A stretch of DNA of 64,000 bases from Ryuthela nishihirai (lineage: Eukaryota; Arthropoda; Arachnida; Araneae; Heptathelidae), in assembly GCA_038380435.1 (NCBI GenBank), contig JAWZYU010000019.1, positions 29,909,801 through 29,973,800 of the forward strand. The letters are read 5' to 3'. Within the stretch, counting starts at the first letter, position 1. Each line of letters opens with the position of its first letter. Position numbers and translations under genes: made by a program. The notes under the pieces were generated by a model, which was not told where the DNA came from, did no database searches, and was given only the letters and a program-made list of their open reading frames with translations. Shown piece after piece: positions 1-9,289 of the stretch.

Positions 1-655
1 AGAGTATCACTTTGCAAGAGAACTCACAAAGAATAGAGAAGTGTTGGAACTCACAAAGGACAATTACATGCAGGAAAAGCAAAGGAGAAACCCAACTGGA
101 AGCTAAATAGAAGAATAAGAATTAGAAGAAATGCACACTAATAGGCATCACTTGAAGGATAAGCCACTGAGAAGAGAATTACTTACAGCAGAAAAGCATC
201 ATTTAACAAAATTAGAAGAAAACCATTTGGATGAGAAATAAAAAAATAATAATTTTAGGAAATATGAATAGAAGAGATTATTTGAAGGAGAAGAACCCGA
301 GAACCATTTGGAAGAGAAACAGGGGAGAAAAGATTGAGAAAACACAAGCAGATGAGTATCACTTATAAGAGGAATCTCAGAGATGAAACGCTTTGAATAG
401 AAATAGAAGAGCATCATTCAAAGAAATTTAGAAGAGAACAACTTAGAAGAGAAATAGGAGAGCATCATTTATAAACGTTTTAAAAAAATCACTTAGAGGA
501 TAAGTGTAGAGAAAGAACATCAATTAGAGGAAAAGTAAGTTAAAGAAAAAACATTAGTTATAGCAATAAAAGAGAAAAACAATAGTTGGAGAAGCTAAAG
601 AAAAGAGCACTTGTAAGAGAAGTCAAAAAGAAGATTATCAGTTAGACTTAAAGGG
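1..655. repeat. Degenerate purine-rich repeat block
   Basis: The + strand is strongly A/G-rich and cycles through variants of 'agaagag', 'catcattt' and 'cacttagaagagaa' at irregular spacings of about 20-30 bp. The same material returns at 1755-1920. Open frames here are low-complexity by-products and show no domain. It looks like a decayed short-unit satellite. Confidence 0.6.
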
Positions 656-1754
656 CATACATTGGAATGAATCATATTACCTAGACTCGTATTCAAAATA
701 TAGCAGCAGCTATTGAAGCCAGGCAATTACTATATTTTCCTTCCTTGTTTCATGGCATCAATAACAATTTAATCGAATACGATTTTCCTGTTCTCTCTTA
801 AATCTAACCCTCGGAGTTATTTAGCGCATAAATTAATTATTATTTAAAACGCCTTTAACCATATAATTTCCAAATTAGCTAATGAAACCAATATTTTTAA
901 ACTAAACAAATACTTGACTCGATAACAATTCAAAAAAAAAAATTCCAAACACAAAGCACAAAAACAGTCTTTCAAAACTATGTAATAAATACAATCTTCA
1001 GAAAAATCGTGAATATTATCTTTATGGTTTCGCTTCGTAATGGAAGTAGCGTCATAAAAGGAGTTAAATTGTCTGAAGCTTCCTCTTTAACCCTGATACA
1101 CGGATAAAGATCCTTCTCAAGACACTACATCCGAGAATACATTTTATTTTCACGACGACAAGTTTCGCTATTAATGCAATATTTTACAGACTTTGTTATC
1201 CTATCAGTGGTTTGCTGTTCCAAGTATCAGTGAGATGGCAAGTCAAGATGTTGAAAGTGATGGCAACGTTAGTCACGCACTCACTCTGACTTAATGGCGG
1301 CTGTAACGGACCCGAACCACTGTCCGATATAGCTTCCGAACGAAGAAGGGGAAGATTAATGGAGAAAGTGGGGAACATCTATTATCTTTAAGTTGCAGGA
1401 AACGTCATCTCTAACATGCGTACTCCATTCTGTGTGTCAGGAGTTATGCATCTGTTTGTGACAACAAGAAGAGAATGATCGCCGTATTTTAAATGAATTG
1501 CAAGGCAGCATCGTGGACACTTCATGAATGAGTAAGAGGTAAAAGGAACTTTGACTTCACCTATGGGAATGTCGCAATTCTTCTCACGTTTCGATACTTG
1601 AAGAAATGCAATTGTTCTGAGATCTCTCTGAGGTAGAAGTAATGTATTTTGAAATACGAGTATGTTTTCAGGGTTAGGTTGCTTTTTGTTTTCAGTCCTT
1701 TGGATTTCTTTTAAAAAAACTAAACATTTGGTAAGTAATAGTTAGTTGTAATTC
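656..1754. other. Unique AT-rich sequence, no gene seen
   Basis: No coding frame with recognisable similarity, no RNA gene and no clear repeat was seen. Composition is more balanced around 1190-1500, but the frames there are short and lack supporting splice signals. Confidence 0.5.
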
Positions 1755-1922
1755 TGAATCGGAAGAAAACCATTTCAAAGAAAAATAAAAGACCCTCAGT
1801 TTTAGAAGTCACAGAGAACGACCTGGAAGAGAAATAGAATGGTATCATTTGGAAAAGTTTAAAAGAGTATCATTTGGAGGAGAAGTAAAAAGAGAAGAGC
1901 AGCAATTAGAAGAGAGTAGATA
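1755..1922. repeat. Second piece of the purine-rich degenerate repeat
   Basis: Variants of 'gaagagaaatagaatggtat' and 'catttggaggagaag' match the style of the block at 1-655. The intervening 1.1 kb is non-repetitive, so one array may have been split by insertion or two arrays may derive from one source. Confidence 0.55.
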
Positions 1923-1933
1923 GTGTTTACCAT

Positions 1934-2436
1934 CAGGGCAGGATCTATCAGGGAGGGGGGGGGGGCAAGACGTCAGTACCCCGTCCTTCACTTTGAGAAT
2001 ACTAGTAACAGAAGCAGAGGAGAAAAAATGCTAAGGTACGTAGGTACTTCCTTACACAGAAAGGACGGAGTTAATCTAAAAGCTATATTAGGCTTGTCCT
2101 GGTTTTTCATACAACATACAAACACTTACACAAGGACATGCCCCATTGATAATAGTTGTCAGATATTCTAAACACTAGACCATGTAGGGCTTGGCTTATG
2201 GTATTGTATACATGCACAGTCATATCAGAATAATATGACCATAGTATGTGTATGGTAGGTGGTCATATTTTTTTGGTACCCGTATTTTTCAAGAACTTGA
2301 ATAAAAGACCATTAAAGCGGAAGTAAACATTTAATATGGAAGGCGTTTCGGTTCATTTCGACCCTATCTTCTCCTCCCCCCCTATACACACTTTACACGT
2401 GGATCACATGAACCCCCTTTATCTAGATCCGGGTCT
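1934..2436. mobile_element. hAT-like MITE, decayed and interrupted
   Basis: The left end CAGGGCAGGATCTA and right end ATCTAGATCCGGGTCTA are inverted relatives of the ends of the better-preserved element at 14071-14330. A poly-G run (about 1957-1966), 'gagaatactagtaa' and a C-rich stretch near 2370 are also shared. Roughly 2040-2300 has no counterpart in the other copy and may be an insertion. No exact target duplication remains. Confidence 0.45.
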
Positions 2437-2708
2437 ACTTGCCAATAACATAGTATCAGGGGTGGCTATGAAACTGTAACTCACCAAAGGGAAATGACCT
2501 ACATGAATGTAGTTCATATTAATTTTTTAAAATAATAGTGAATCCTAATATTAAAAAAGAAAAACTAACATATCGACTCTGGTGAATATGGAATACTAGC
2601 TTTCAGAGAGAACGATTTTTTTTATTTTCCTCCTTTATCACTCTCTAACAGAGTAAAATGCGACTTAACTGATAATCGGGAAAATGCAATAGTAATATTT
2701 TATTAGTA

Positions 2709-2924
2709 CAGTCGCTCAAAAAAAATATCCGAACACTATGGTTGATGACAGAATTCAGAAAAAATATCTGGCCACGATTTTTTTAGAAATTAGTGATCAT
2801 GCAACCTTCGTGTCACGTGACACGAAGGTTGCCAGATCACTAATTTCTAAAAAAAATCGTTGCCACATATTTTTTCTGAATTCTCTCATCAACCATAGTG
2901 TTCTGATATTTTTTTGAGCGACTG
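2709..2924. mobile_element. Palindromic Tc1/mariner-type MITE, full copy (family M1)
   Basis: Inverted ends start CAGTCGCTCAAAAAA and the element is flanked by TA on both sides (2707-2708, 2925-2926). Nearly the whole 216 bp folds back on itself around the self-complementary centre CTTCGTGTCACGTGACACG. TA duplication and CAGT termini are standard for Tc1/mariner non-autonomous elements. There is no coding capacity. Other copies lie at 21545-21811, 29379-29557 and 55128-55240. Confidence 0.88.
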
Positions 2925-3149
2925 TACCTATTACACAGGAAAAGAAATTTTCATCTTAAAAATTAGATATGTAAATAACACATTGCTTCGCAATCCGAAA
3001 ATATATAAAATATGTAAAAAACACTTTACACTGTGAACACTATTACACTGATAATACTACTTCTTTTTTGCAATTGCACAAACAGTAAAATTGCAAAAAG
3101 AAGGACAGTACAATTTATATATCTTCGAAATTTTCATTTACTTCTTTAA

Positions 3150-3475
3150 AAAAAAGTTCTTATATCCCTCTCCCCTGGGATAGGAAACAAATGATTGATG
3201 CCAGTGTAAACCTCTTGAACATTGCATTTCACCATCAAAATTTGAACTTTCTGGTACTAATACAACGTCTATGATATAGATTAGAAATTTGGCATTTTCC
3301 ACTTTTAGATGGCGCTATTAAAGCTATTAGGCAATTTAGAAAATGAGAATCGTAATATATTTCATCAATACGATTGATGAAATATATTACGATGACTACT
3401 CTCCAACCCCTAAAAAAACGTTAATTTATCTCTAAGAACAAAAAAGTTGAATGTCTACAGACGGCACACTAAAAA
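3150..3475 (+). repeat. Single diverged copy of the ~300-bp repeat (R300)
   Basis: It follows the same order of motifs as the tandem copies at 34485-35320: a C-rich 'cccctggg' stretch, 'gattgatgccagtg', 'gaatcgtaatat', 'aatttatctctaa' and 'aatgtctacagac'. It contains the perfect hairpin 3349-3393, which the tandem copies lack. Confidence 0.6.
3349..3393. repeat. Perfect 21-bp inverted repeat with 3-nt loop
   Basis: Arms 3349-3369 and 3373-3393 are exact reverse complements (left arm begins ATCGTAATATATTTCATC) around the spacer acg. It sits inside an R300 copy, where the tandem copies have only one arm-like stretch ('cgtaatattttatcaattt'). It therefore looks like a local inverted duplication of repeat sequence. 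Confidence 0.85.
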
Positions 3476-3539
3476 TATTAGTTTTTTTTTCCTTCTGAAA
3501 ACGAAGAAGCTGGGGTTGGCCTAAGTTTGTATCTCCTCA

Positions 3540-3714
3540 CATTACAGAACACACTGGATGACCTGGACGGGAGGCTCCCATCCTAACAGTGGTTCAGTGG
3601 GTCGTTTTTCCCTAACCTCCTATTAGACATTTCGGATCCTATTGTGACCTGACCATTTTGCATACAATGTGCAAAAAAGTGCCGCTCAAAAGGTAAGACA
3701 ACCCAACTCAGTTT
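3540..3714 (+). mobile_element. SINE-B, 5'-truncated
   Basis: Matches the 3' half of SINE-B: 'gaacacactggatg', 'gtgacctgaccatttt', 'tgcaaaaaagtgccgctc', then the 3' end 'gtaagacaacccaactcag'. Its 3' end faces that of the minus-strand copy at 3779, so the two form an inverted pair. Confidence 0.75.
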
Positions 3715-3778
3715 CATATAAAGATCATAGTCACTAATTTTATCTTTTATTACTCCTTTCTCTCAAAGTAAATGCGTA

Positions 3779-4152
3779 TGGGTTGGTTGTTTTACCTCTG
3801 AGCAGCACTTTTTTACACACCATGGGCTAAATGGCCAGGTCACATGGACCCCGAAGGCTCAGAGAAGGTTGTGGGAGGGGACCCACTGGAACGGCTGTTA
3901 GGAGACAGATGATAGCCTCCCGTCAAGTCATGCAATGTGTTCTTTAAGGTGCACAAGGTATGGCTCTCCCACACACGGCTTAACGTCCCATTCGACGGAC
4001 GGTGGCCTTTCCAAGGCTATCGTTGTCCCCTACTGACCGTGGGCAGGGCGGAAAATTTTGCGGACATAAATCTAAACGTTGAACGAGCTGGGACTCAGAC
4101 TTGGGAACTACAGATCACGAGCCAGCCGCGCACCAACTGATCCACCCCTGCC
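3779..4152 (-). mobile_element. SINE-B, near full length
   Basis: On the minus strand the tRNA-like head lies at about 4075-4152, with A-box-like 'tggatcagttggtgcg' and B-box-like 'gagtcccagc'. A body of about 300 bp follows, and the copy ends in the family 3' sequence ('gttgttttacctctgag' on the + strand near 3785). There is no poly-A tail. A tRNA-derived, RNA polymerase III-transcribed SINE is inferred from the internal promoter boxes and from at least a dozen copies in this window. Confidence 0.8.
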
Positions 4153-4645
4153 CACAAATGCATATGGGATATGATTTCCTAACACTTTTATTAACTACTT
4201 TCAAAATCCCTTTAATCTTGAAAGAGGAAACCTAATTTCGGACACTAATTCGAAACTTTGAGTAAGCTCTTTATAATTCTCTGAGATTACAAAAGATAAA
4301 CTGGTTTTAATCGATTTGATCCAGCAAGAATAATAAAGTCAGAAAAATTTTCTTCATGTTAAATTATCGAATCTTTTTCTGCTCGAAATGCCAGGTTTGG
4401 AATCTGGGAAATTTTAGTTATGTCTAGGTTTTATAAGTACTTTACAACTTCAAATGTATAAAGTTAGAGAGGGGTTATATGCATATCGGGTAGAAAAATG
4501 CGACATTAATAAAAAAAAGATGAACGGAGCCATTGGCAGTAGCTACCGTAGTTTCAATAGGTTAGCTGAAAGCTCCCGTTACTCAATAGAGCCCGTGCTC
4601 GACACATTTTTATATTTGAAGCGTGTTATTAACCTTGACACTTCA

Positions 4646-5035
4646 ATAGTTTTGTTTATCCTCTGAGAGGCACTTTTCTGCACAGAGTTGCCGAAATCGC
4701 TAGTTCATAAAGGGCCCATATTACAGCTGTTACGAGACAAATGAAAGCCTCCCATAAAGGCCATCAAGCACGTTCTTTAACGTGCGTAAACGTTCTTTAA
4801 CACGGTACTGCATAGGTTTTTATTGTTCCATCCGAAAGATGGATGTTTTTTCTAAACTTAGCGGTGTTCTCTTTCTCACTGAAGGCGCAATGAAGTTAGT
4901 GAGATAAATCTCAACTTTGATAGAAGGAACGAATCCCTCTATCAAAGAAAATTTGATCTATCCGTTAAAAAAAATTTGAACGAATCTGGGAACTGCAGAT
5001 TATGAGCGTGGCAAGCTACTGAGACCAACCCCTGA
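4646..5035 (-). mobile_element. SINE-B, diverged copy
   Basis: Shares the 3' motif (tttatcctctgagaggcac on +), 'cgttctttaacgtgcg', 'ctttctcactgaagg' and a decayed tRNA head near 4985-5030. A local duplication of 'aaacgttctttaac' is present near 4785-4800. Confidence 0.65.
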
Positions 5036-5112
5036 CACTTCAATAGTTACGAGAAATTTTCGGAAAAGTAAAACTGGAAGGAAGAATTTGTCAAATAACA
5101 TCTGCATGTCTT

Positions 5113-5300
5113 CCCGTGACCTAGTGATTAGAGCGTCTAGCTACTGATCTAATGGATCTGGGTTCGAGTCCCGGGAAAGGCATGAATGTTTGTATTGTTT
5201 TTCTGCTGAGGTCAAGCCATCCTCACAGACCTTCTACTATGGCGTATAAAACCGACAAGCTCCTGTCAGACCTCTGTGGGAAGCAGCTGCTTGAGGGATT
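5113..5300 (+). mobile_element. SINE-A, near full length
   Basis: The tRNA-like head carries 'cctagtgattagagcgtct' (A-box region) and 'gggttcgagtccc' (B box). The body has 'cctcacagaccttctacta' and 'ggcgtataaa', and the 3' end is 'cagctgcttgaggga'. Head and body match 14808-14990 (+) and, reversed, 43575-43775. The family is tRNA-derived and has no poly-A tail. Confidence 0.82.
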
Positions 5301-5403
5301 ATTTGCTTTTTATTTATTTTTGCTTATATTATGTAAAATGATCTATGATGCTGATATCGCATGATTTTTATATGTACATTGTGCAATTAAATTAATAAAA
5401 CAA

Positions 5404-5588
5404 AGATACCGTGAACCCTTATAGTGATACCACTACAGACAAAGATACCGTTAACCCTTATAGTGATACCACTACAGACAAAGATACCGTTAACCCTTAC
5501 AGTGATACCACTACAGACAAAGATACCGTTAACCCTTATAGTGATACCACTACATACTAAGATACCGTTAACCCTTATAGTGATACTG
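5404..5588. repeat. 39-bp minisatellite, about 4.7 copies
   Basis: The unit begins 'agataccgttaaccctta', continues 'tagtgataccactacagac', and repeats head to tail with few changes. The period is divisible by three and stop-free, which makes a spurious repetitive reading frame at 5424-5777. Confidence 0.93.
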
Positions 5589-5654
5589 CTTATTGTGACG
5601 TTCGCATTAAGGCGATTTTTTTTTTTTGGAACGCATGAAAAGTATCTCGGTCAA

Positions 5655-5805
5655 ATCTGCTTAACCGTGATTTTCCAAGGCATTCTACGTATATTGTATT
5701 TTGTTCCCAATTCCTTGAAACGTAAGACCGTAATTCGATGTATATGGATTTTTGTTTCTATTTCCTTGGAGAGGTAAGCGCAGACAATGATTCGACGTGC
5801 AGATG
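5655..5805. repeat. ~62-bp degenerate tandem repeat, left part
   Basis: Units carry 'ttccttggaaacgtaag', 'cagacaatgattcgacgt' and 'atataagattttgttccc'. This first part holds about two units. The array resumes at 6075 and again at 7022. Confidence 0.65.
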
Positions 5806-6074
5806 CGGACAAGTACCTTTTTTCAGGGAGTTAGCTCTTGCAGTGTGGTATCTGGATTGCGATAAAAAAATTCGGTCTCGTTTTCAAGATTTTAATATTT
5901 ATACTGTTGATAGTTCGTACGTGAGCTTAAAATAGGTTTTCACGAATTCTGTAGAATTTATGTAAATTAACAATTATTATTCAAAATATCCTGTTCTAAT
6001 GAGGTCTTAGGGTGGCCCCCGACGCTGAGGGCCCGGGACGTTGTAGAGCTCAGCGACCCTTGACAGTCCGCGCC
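5806..6074. other. Insert between array parts, with a GC-rich stretch
   Basis: AT-rich sequence ends in a notably GC-rich piece (about 6005-6070, containing 'gcccccgacgctgagggccc'). It interrupts the 62-bp array. No terminal repeats were found, so its nature is unknown. Confidence 0.4.
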
Positions 6075-6362
6075 TATATGTAGGATTTTGTTCCCATTTT
6101 ACCAGACTTAAGTACAGATAGCGATTCGATGTATATAAAATTTTGTTCCCAGTTCCTTGGAGACGTGAGAACGGACAATTATTAGACGTATATAGGGTTT
6201 TATTTCCAATTCCTTGGAGACGTAAGCGCTGCTAATGATTCGACGTATATATATTTTTTTTCCATTTCGTTGGACGCGTGAGTGCTCAGAATGATTCGAC
6301 GTATAAAGGAATTTGTTCCTAATTCCTTGGAAACGTAAGTGCAGACAATGATTCAATGTATA
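6075..6362. repeat. ~62-bp degenerate tandem repeat, central part
   Basis: About 4.5 units, each with 'gattcgacgtatata' followed by 'ttccttgga' and 'acgtaag'. Units differ by substitutions and small indels, which indicates age. The minus-strand frame across it (6108-6398) is repetitive and not a gene. Confidence 0.8.
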
Positions 6363-6363
6363 T

Positions 6364-7021
6364 GTTACCGCTAAAGCTCGAAAGCCGTTAATGTGCACAT
6401 TACCTAGCTAATCTGCAGATTAACTGATTTGCTCCGTTAACGTGCGGAATCAAGAGTTTTCCGCATTTTACCTAGGTAATGTGCACATTAACGGCTTCCG
6501 TATCGTTAAAGTTCAAAAGTTTGTTTCTCTCATAGTGGTGAATCTCTTGAATATGAATCTTCGTGTCACGTGATTCACTCGTCCGCATTATAAAAAACGC
6601 CCCGGATGAGCGGAGGCCAAGTGAGAACGAATCGGTCAAGTGATTCATTCTTGATAACGAATCACTAAAATGATTCGTTCTCACTTGGCCTGCTCATTTT
6701 GGGGGCGTTTTTTATAATTCGGACGACTGATTCATGTTGACAGAGGGATGACCCTGGTTTCAACTCTATTGTCGGACACTAGATAAATAACATTATGTTA
6801 ATTTAAGCGTACAGAAACGTTCCTGTTGTTCCAGCAAAGATCTTATTTTCACTTTAACGAGTGCCTAGTAGGTAATGTGCAGATTATCCAGGTAATTTGC
6901 AGATTACCTATGTAATTTGAGAAATGAAACAATTTTCCGCACGTTAACGGATCACCCTAGTTAATCTGCAGAATACCTAGATAATCTGTAGAATAACTGA
7001 TTTCTGCACTTTAGCGGTAAC
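6364..7021. mobile_element. Foldback element with TTACCGCTAAAG ends
   Basis: The ends GTTACCGCTAAAG (6364) and CTTTAGCGGTAAC (to 7021) are perfect inverted repeats, and the match extends outward through flanking TATA to 18 bp (6359-6376 and 7009-7026). Both subterminal regions are rich in variants of 'acctaggtaatctgcagatt' and 'gttaacgtgcgg' in both orientations. It splits the 62-bp tandem array and carries the foldback 6570-6737. No transposase frame is present. Confidence 0.7.
6570..6737. mobile_element. Nested foldback/MITE inside the 6364 element
   Basis: Outer arms 'attataaaaaacgcc' (from 6587) and 'ggcgttttttataat' (to 6719) are inverted. Inner arms GGCCAAGTGAGAACGAATC (6615-6633) and its exact complement (6672-6690) make a second tier. 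AGTGATTC/GAATCACT-type motifs recur between them. It has no coding capacity. Confidence 0.7.
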
Positions 7022-7212
7022 ATATATAAGATTTTTTTCTCTCCAAAATTCCTTGTAAACGTAAGTGCATACAATGATTCAATGTATATAAGATTGTTTT
7101 TCAAAATTCCTTGGAAAAAGTGTAGTGATTTGACTTATATAGGAATATCACTACACTTTATATATATAGGAATTATTGTTACCAATTCCTTAGAGGAGTA
7201 AGTGCAGATAGA
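7022..7212. repeat. ~62-bp degenerate tandem repeat, right part
   Basis: Continues the array with 'aattccttgtaaacgtaag' and 'catacaatgattcaatgt' units after the foldback insertion. It also has a local duplication with 'tataggaat' near 7138-7172. Confidence 0.7.
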
Positions 7213-7317
7213 TATATATCGGCTATCCTCTTTGCTTTACTTTTTAAACGAATGAAGAACAGATTCGCATGATAATAAAAACAAATACATTAATTTGTTT
7301 ACGTCTTCTATTTTCAG

Positions 7318-7434
7318 TTGCATTCGGGGGAAGAGCTACAGAGGGAAACCAGAAATTGAAGATTGCACAAATGGATAGGAAATACAACGTGTGTGCAAGA
7401 AAAGTCCAACGTTCCTTCTCATTACTTGATGCAG
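7318..7434 (+). other. Candidate internal exon, weak
   Basis: A pyrimidine-rich acceptor (tcttctattttcag, ending 7317) and a good donor (gcag|gtgaga, exon end 7434) bracket 117 bp. One frame is open throughout, entered two bases in, and reads AFGGRATEGNQKLKIAQMDR, then a short basic stretch. The length is a multiple of three. No family is recognised, and splice-like signals occur by chance in AT-rich DNA. Confidence 0.2.
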
Positions 7435-7584
7435 GTGAGAATTGCCCTGCCAAATCGGCGGCTTCAAAACCGCTAAAACTCTACTGTTGACGCAGATTTT
7501 GGCCTCTTCACGCTTTTTTTTCCTCAACATGCAATTCTGAATAATATCTTTTTCGATGAATTTCGTTAAAAACAAACACCACGC

Positions 7585-7800
7585 AGGTTGGCGGATGATG
7601 GTTTGAAATCATTGATGCAAATCAAATACTCTGAATACATTCACATTTTGAATAAGCTGGCTGAGGAAACTCGAACTCAAAAAATAACACTGATAAATAG
7701 CAATTTTCTATTTTTTTTCAATGCAGTTTTATTGTCGAAACTCGAATATACGTATTTTAAAATTATACCTCTAGGTTTTCATTTTTGTTAATAAAATAAA
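7585..7800 (+). repeat. Dispersed repeat copy, protein-like similarity to 21125-21390
   Basis: The + strand matches the reverse complement of 21125-21390 over most of its length. Both can be read with 'MQxKxSxY' early and 'LEYxYFKI' late, with aligned gaps between. Either could be a fragment of an old mobile element. Stops and frameshifts argue against function. Confidence 0.6.
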
Positions 7801-7954
7801 ATTATTTGAAGCTATTTCTAAATCTTATTTTTGGCAGCTACACGAACTTAACCCAATGAAGATAATAATTTTCAGCTCCCGGAATTTGTTTGTTTGTCTT
7901 TGTTTTTTGCTATATTGACTCTAGAACCAATAAAGGTTCCTGACCCGTGGTCTA

Positions 7955-8520
7955 AATCAGCAATTCCCAGACAGGTGGTTCAGTCCTGTCCGCCTCTTTA
8001 AGTGGAGACCTCCTCTGGCACAGATATAATTTCACTTTATTTCTCTCTGTGTGGTCTCATTCGAAAGGATATCTATCCCTCTCCATTTGGAAAATCTCTC
8101 GTTGAACCGAACAATATACTTTTTCTATCTCCCAATTAACTCCTGATATACTCCACAGAGCAAGATTTCCCAAACTTTATTTATCTGAAAACCTGTTTTT
8201 TAGTACTTTTATTTTGTTGCCTAAAAGTGTGAACTCATACAGAAAACAATCCCAACAAGAATGAATTTTCACTCTTTCGTTAATCTTAGCACAATAAGTC
8301 ATTTATTAAGTGTGAACTTTATAGGTCCTTAAATGAGTAAAAATGAGAACTAAAATGAAAATTAGAAACGTGCAATGAAAACTAGTCGTATCTTGCCTCG
8401 TTTATGAATGTTGAGCGATAATAATAAGTTCATACGATTATTTCTATATTTTCTTAAGACCAGGATTTTTTTTTTTCCGTGGACAGTAACAGGGGTCGTG
8501 CACCACATTTGGGAAACAAT
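7955..8520. mobile_element. Probable old hAT-like remnant
   Basis: 'CAGCAATTCCCAGACAGGTGG' is an approximate inverted counterpart of 'ccacatttgggaaacaatg' near 8498-8518, the style of hAT ends (CAGxGxTTCCCAAA). No transposase was recognised between them and no duplication was confirmed. Confidence 0.3.
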
Positions 8521-8576
8521 GCCATAGAGAAGTGCTTCTTAAACCTTTTTGAACCACGGAACCGAAAGCAATATAT

Positions 8577-8700
8577 GCTAAATTATTCCGAAAAAAGTTC
8601 ATCGCCGACACGGCGGGAATCGAACCCGCATCTCTCCAGATTCATGACAGAGCGCGCTACCCTTGTAACACGCCTAGGACAATGAAATTTTTCAGAATAT
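8577..8700 (-). mobile_element. tRNA-derived SINE-like copy (SINE-C)
   Basis: Read on the minus strand it has a T-arm-like hairpin, GCGGG TTCGATT CCCGC, containing a good B box, preceded by 'aagggtagcgcgctctg' in the A-box/D-arm position. The anticodon stem does not pair well, so this is not an intact tRNA. A 3' extension runs to the shared sequence 'ttcagaataattta' seen again at 8851-9068. Confidence 0.55.
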
Positions 8701-8850
8701 GACCCTACAATTCTTCACTGAGATGTGAACACACTGACACAGCGCCATCTATACTCAAGGAGATGCAACTTTTTCTAATCGTCGCTATTGAATTTCAGAT
8801 GTCAATGAGAAGGTCGATAACGCTCGAGCGTATATATGATTAAAAATCGA

Positions 8851-9068
8851 TCCATAGTAAATATACAGATTACCTGTGGAGATAAACTTCAAACATTAGT
8901 TAAATTATTCTGAAAAGAATTCATCGCCGACACGGCGGGAATCGAACCCGCATGAATCTGGAGAGATGCGGGTTCGATTCCTGCCGTGTCGGCGATGAAT
9001 TTTTTTCAGAATAATTTAACTAATGTTTGAAGTCTATCTCTACAGGTAATCTGTGTATTTACTATGGA
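8851..9068. repeat. 218-bp palindrome made of SINE-C sequence
   Basis: Two arms of about 100 bp run from 'tccatagtaaata' to the T-arm region 'aatcgaacccgcat' and back in reverse, separated by only about 13 nt near 8954-8966. The arms differ by a few single-base changes and small indels. An inverted dimer of one tRNA-like element is the simplest reading; the arms extend past the part shared with 8577-8700. Confidence 0.88.
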
Positions 9069-9289
9069 CCAAGCAATAGATATTTATGTGGAAACCTTAT
9101 GAAACTTTCCTTGAAAAAAAAGTAGACGAAACATGACAGCGAACGAAAAAAAAATACAATTTAATAATACTTTCAAGGTCTAATATAATTTTAATAACAA
9201 AATATAATTCTAGCCAATTATCGTAGATTTCTCAAGGGTTTTGCGGTACTCTGGTGTTTAGCGGAACACAGTTTAAGAAACACTGCCAG

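Larger units (their letters stand above)
8528..9285. mobile_element. Probable hAT-like remnant carrying tRNA-like insertions
   Basis: 'agtgcttcttaaacc' near 8531 and 'cagtttaagaaacactgcc' near 9266-9284 are inverted relatives resembling hAT ends. Between them lie a tRNA-like SINE copy (8577-8700) and the palindrome 8851-9068. The interior has no transposase frame. Confidence 0.35.

Noticed and set aside
5424..5777. 117-aa frame with 13-residue repeats
   Set aside because: It is the translation of the 39-bp minisatellite and runs into unrelated sequence.
8596..8680. Functional tRNA gene on the minus strand
   Set aside because: The T-arm and B box are good, but the anticodon stem does not pair and the acceptor ends are not complementary. 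It continues into a SINE-like extension.
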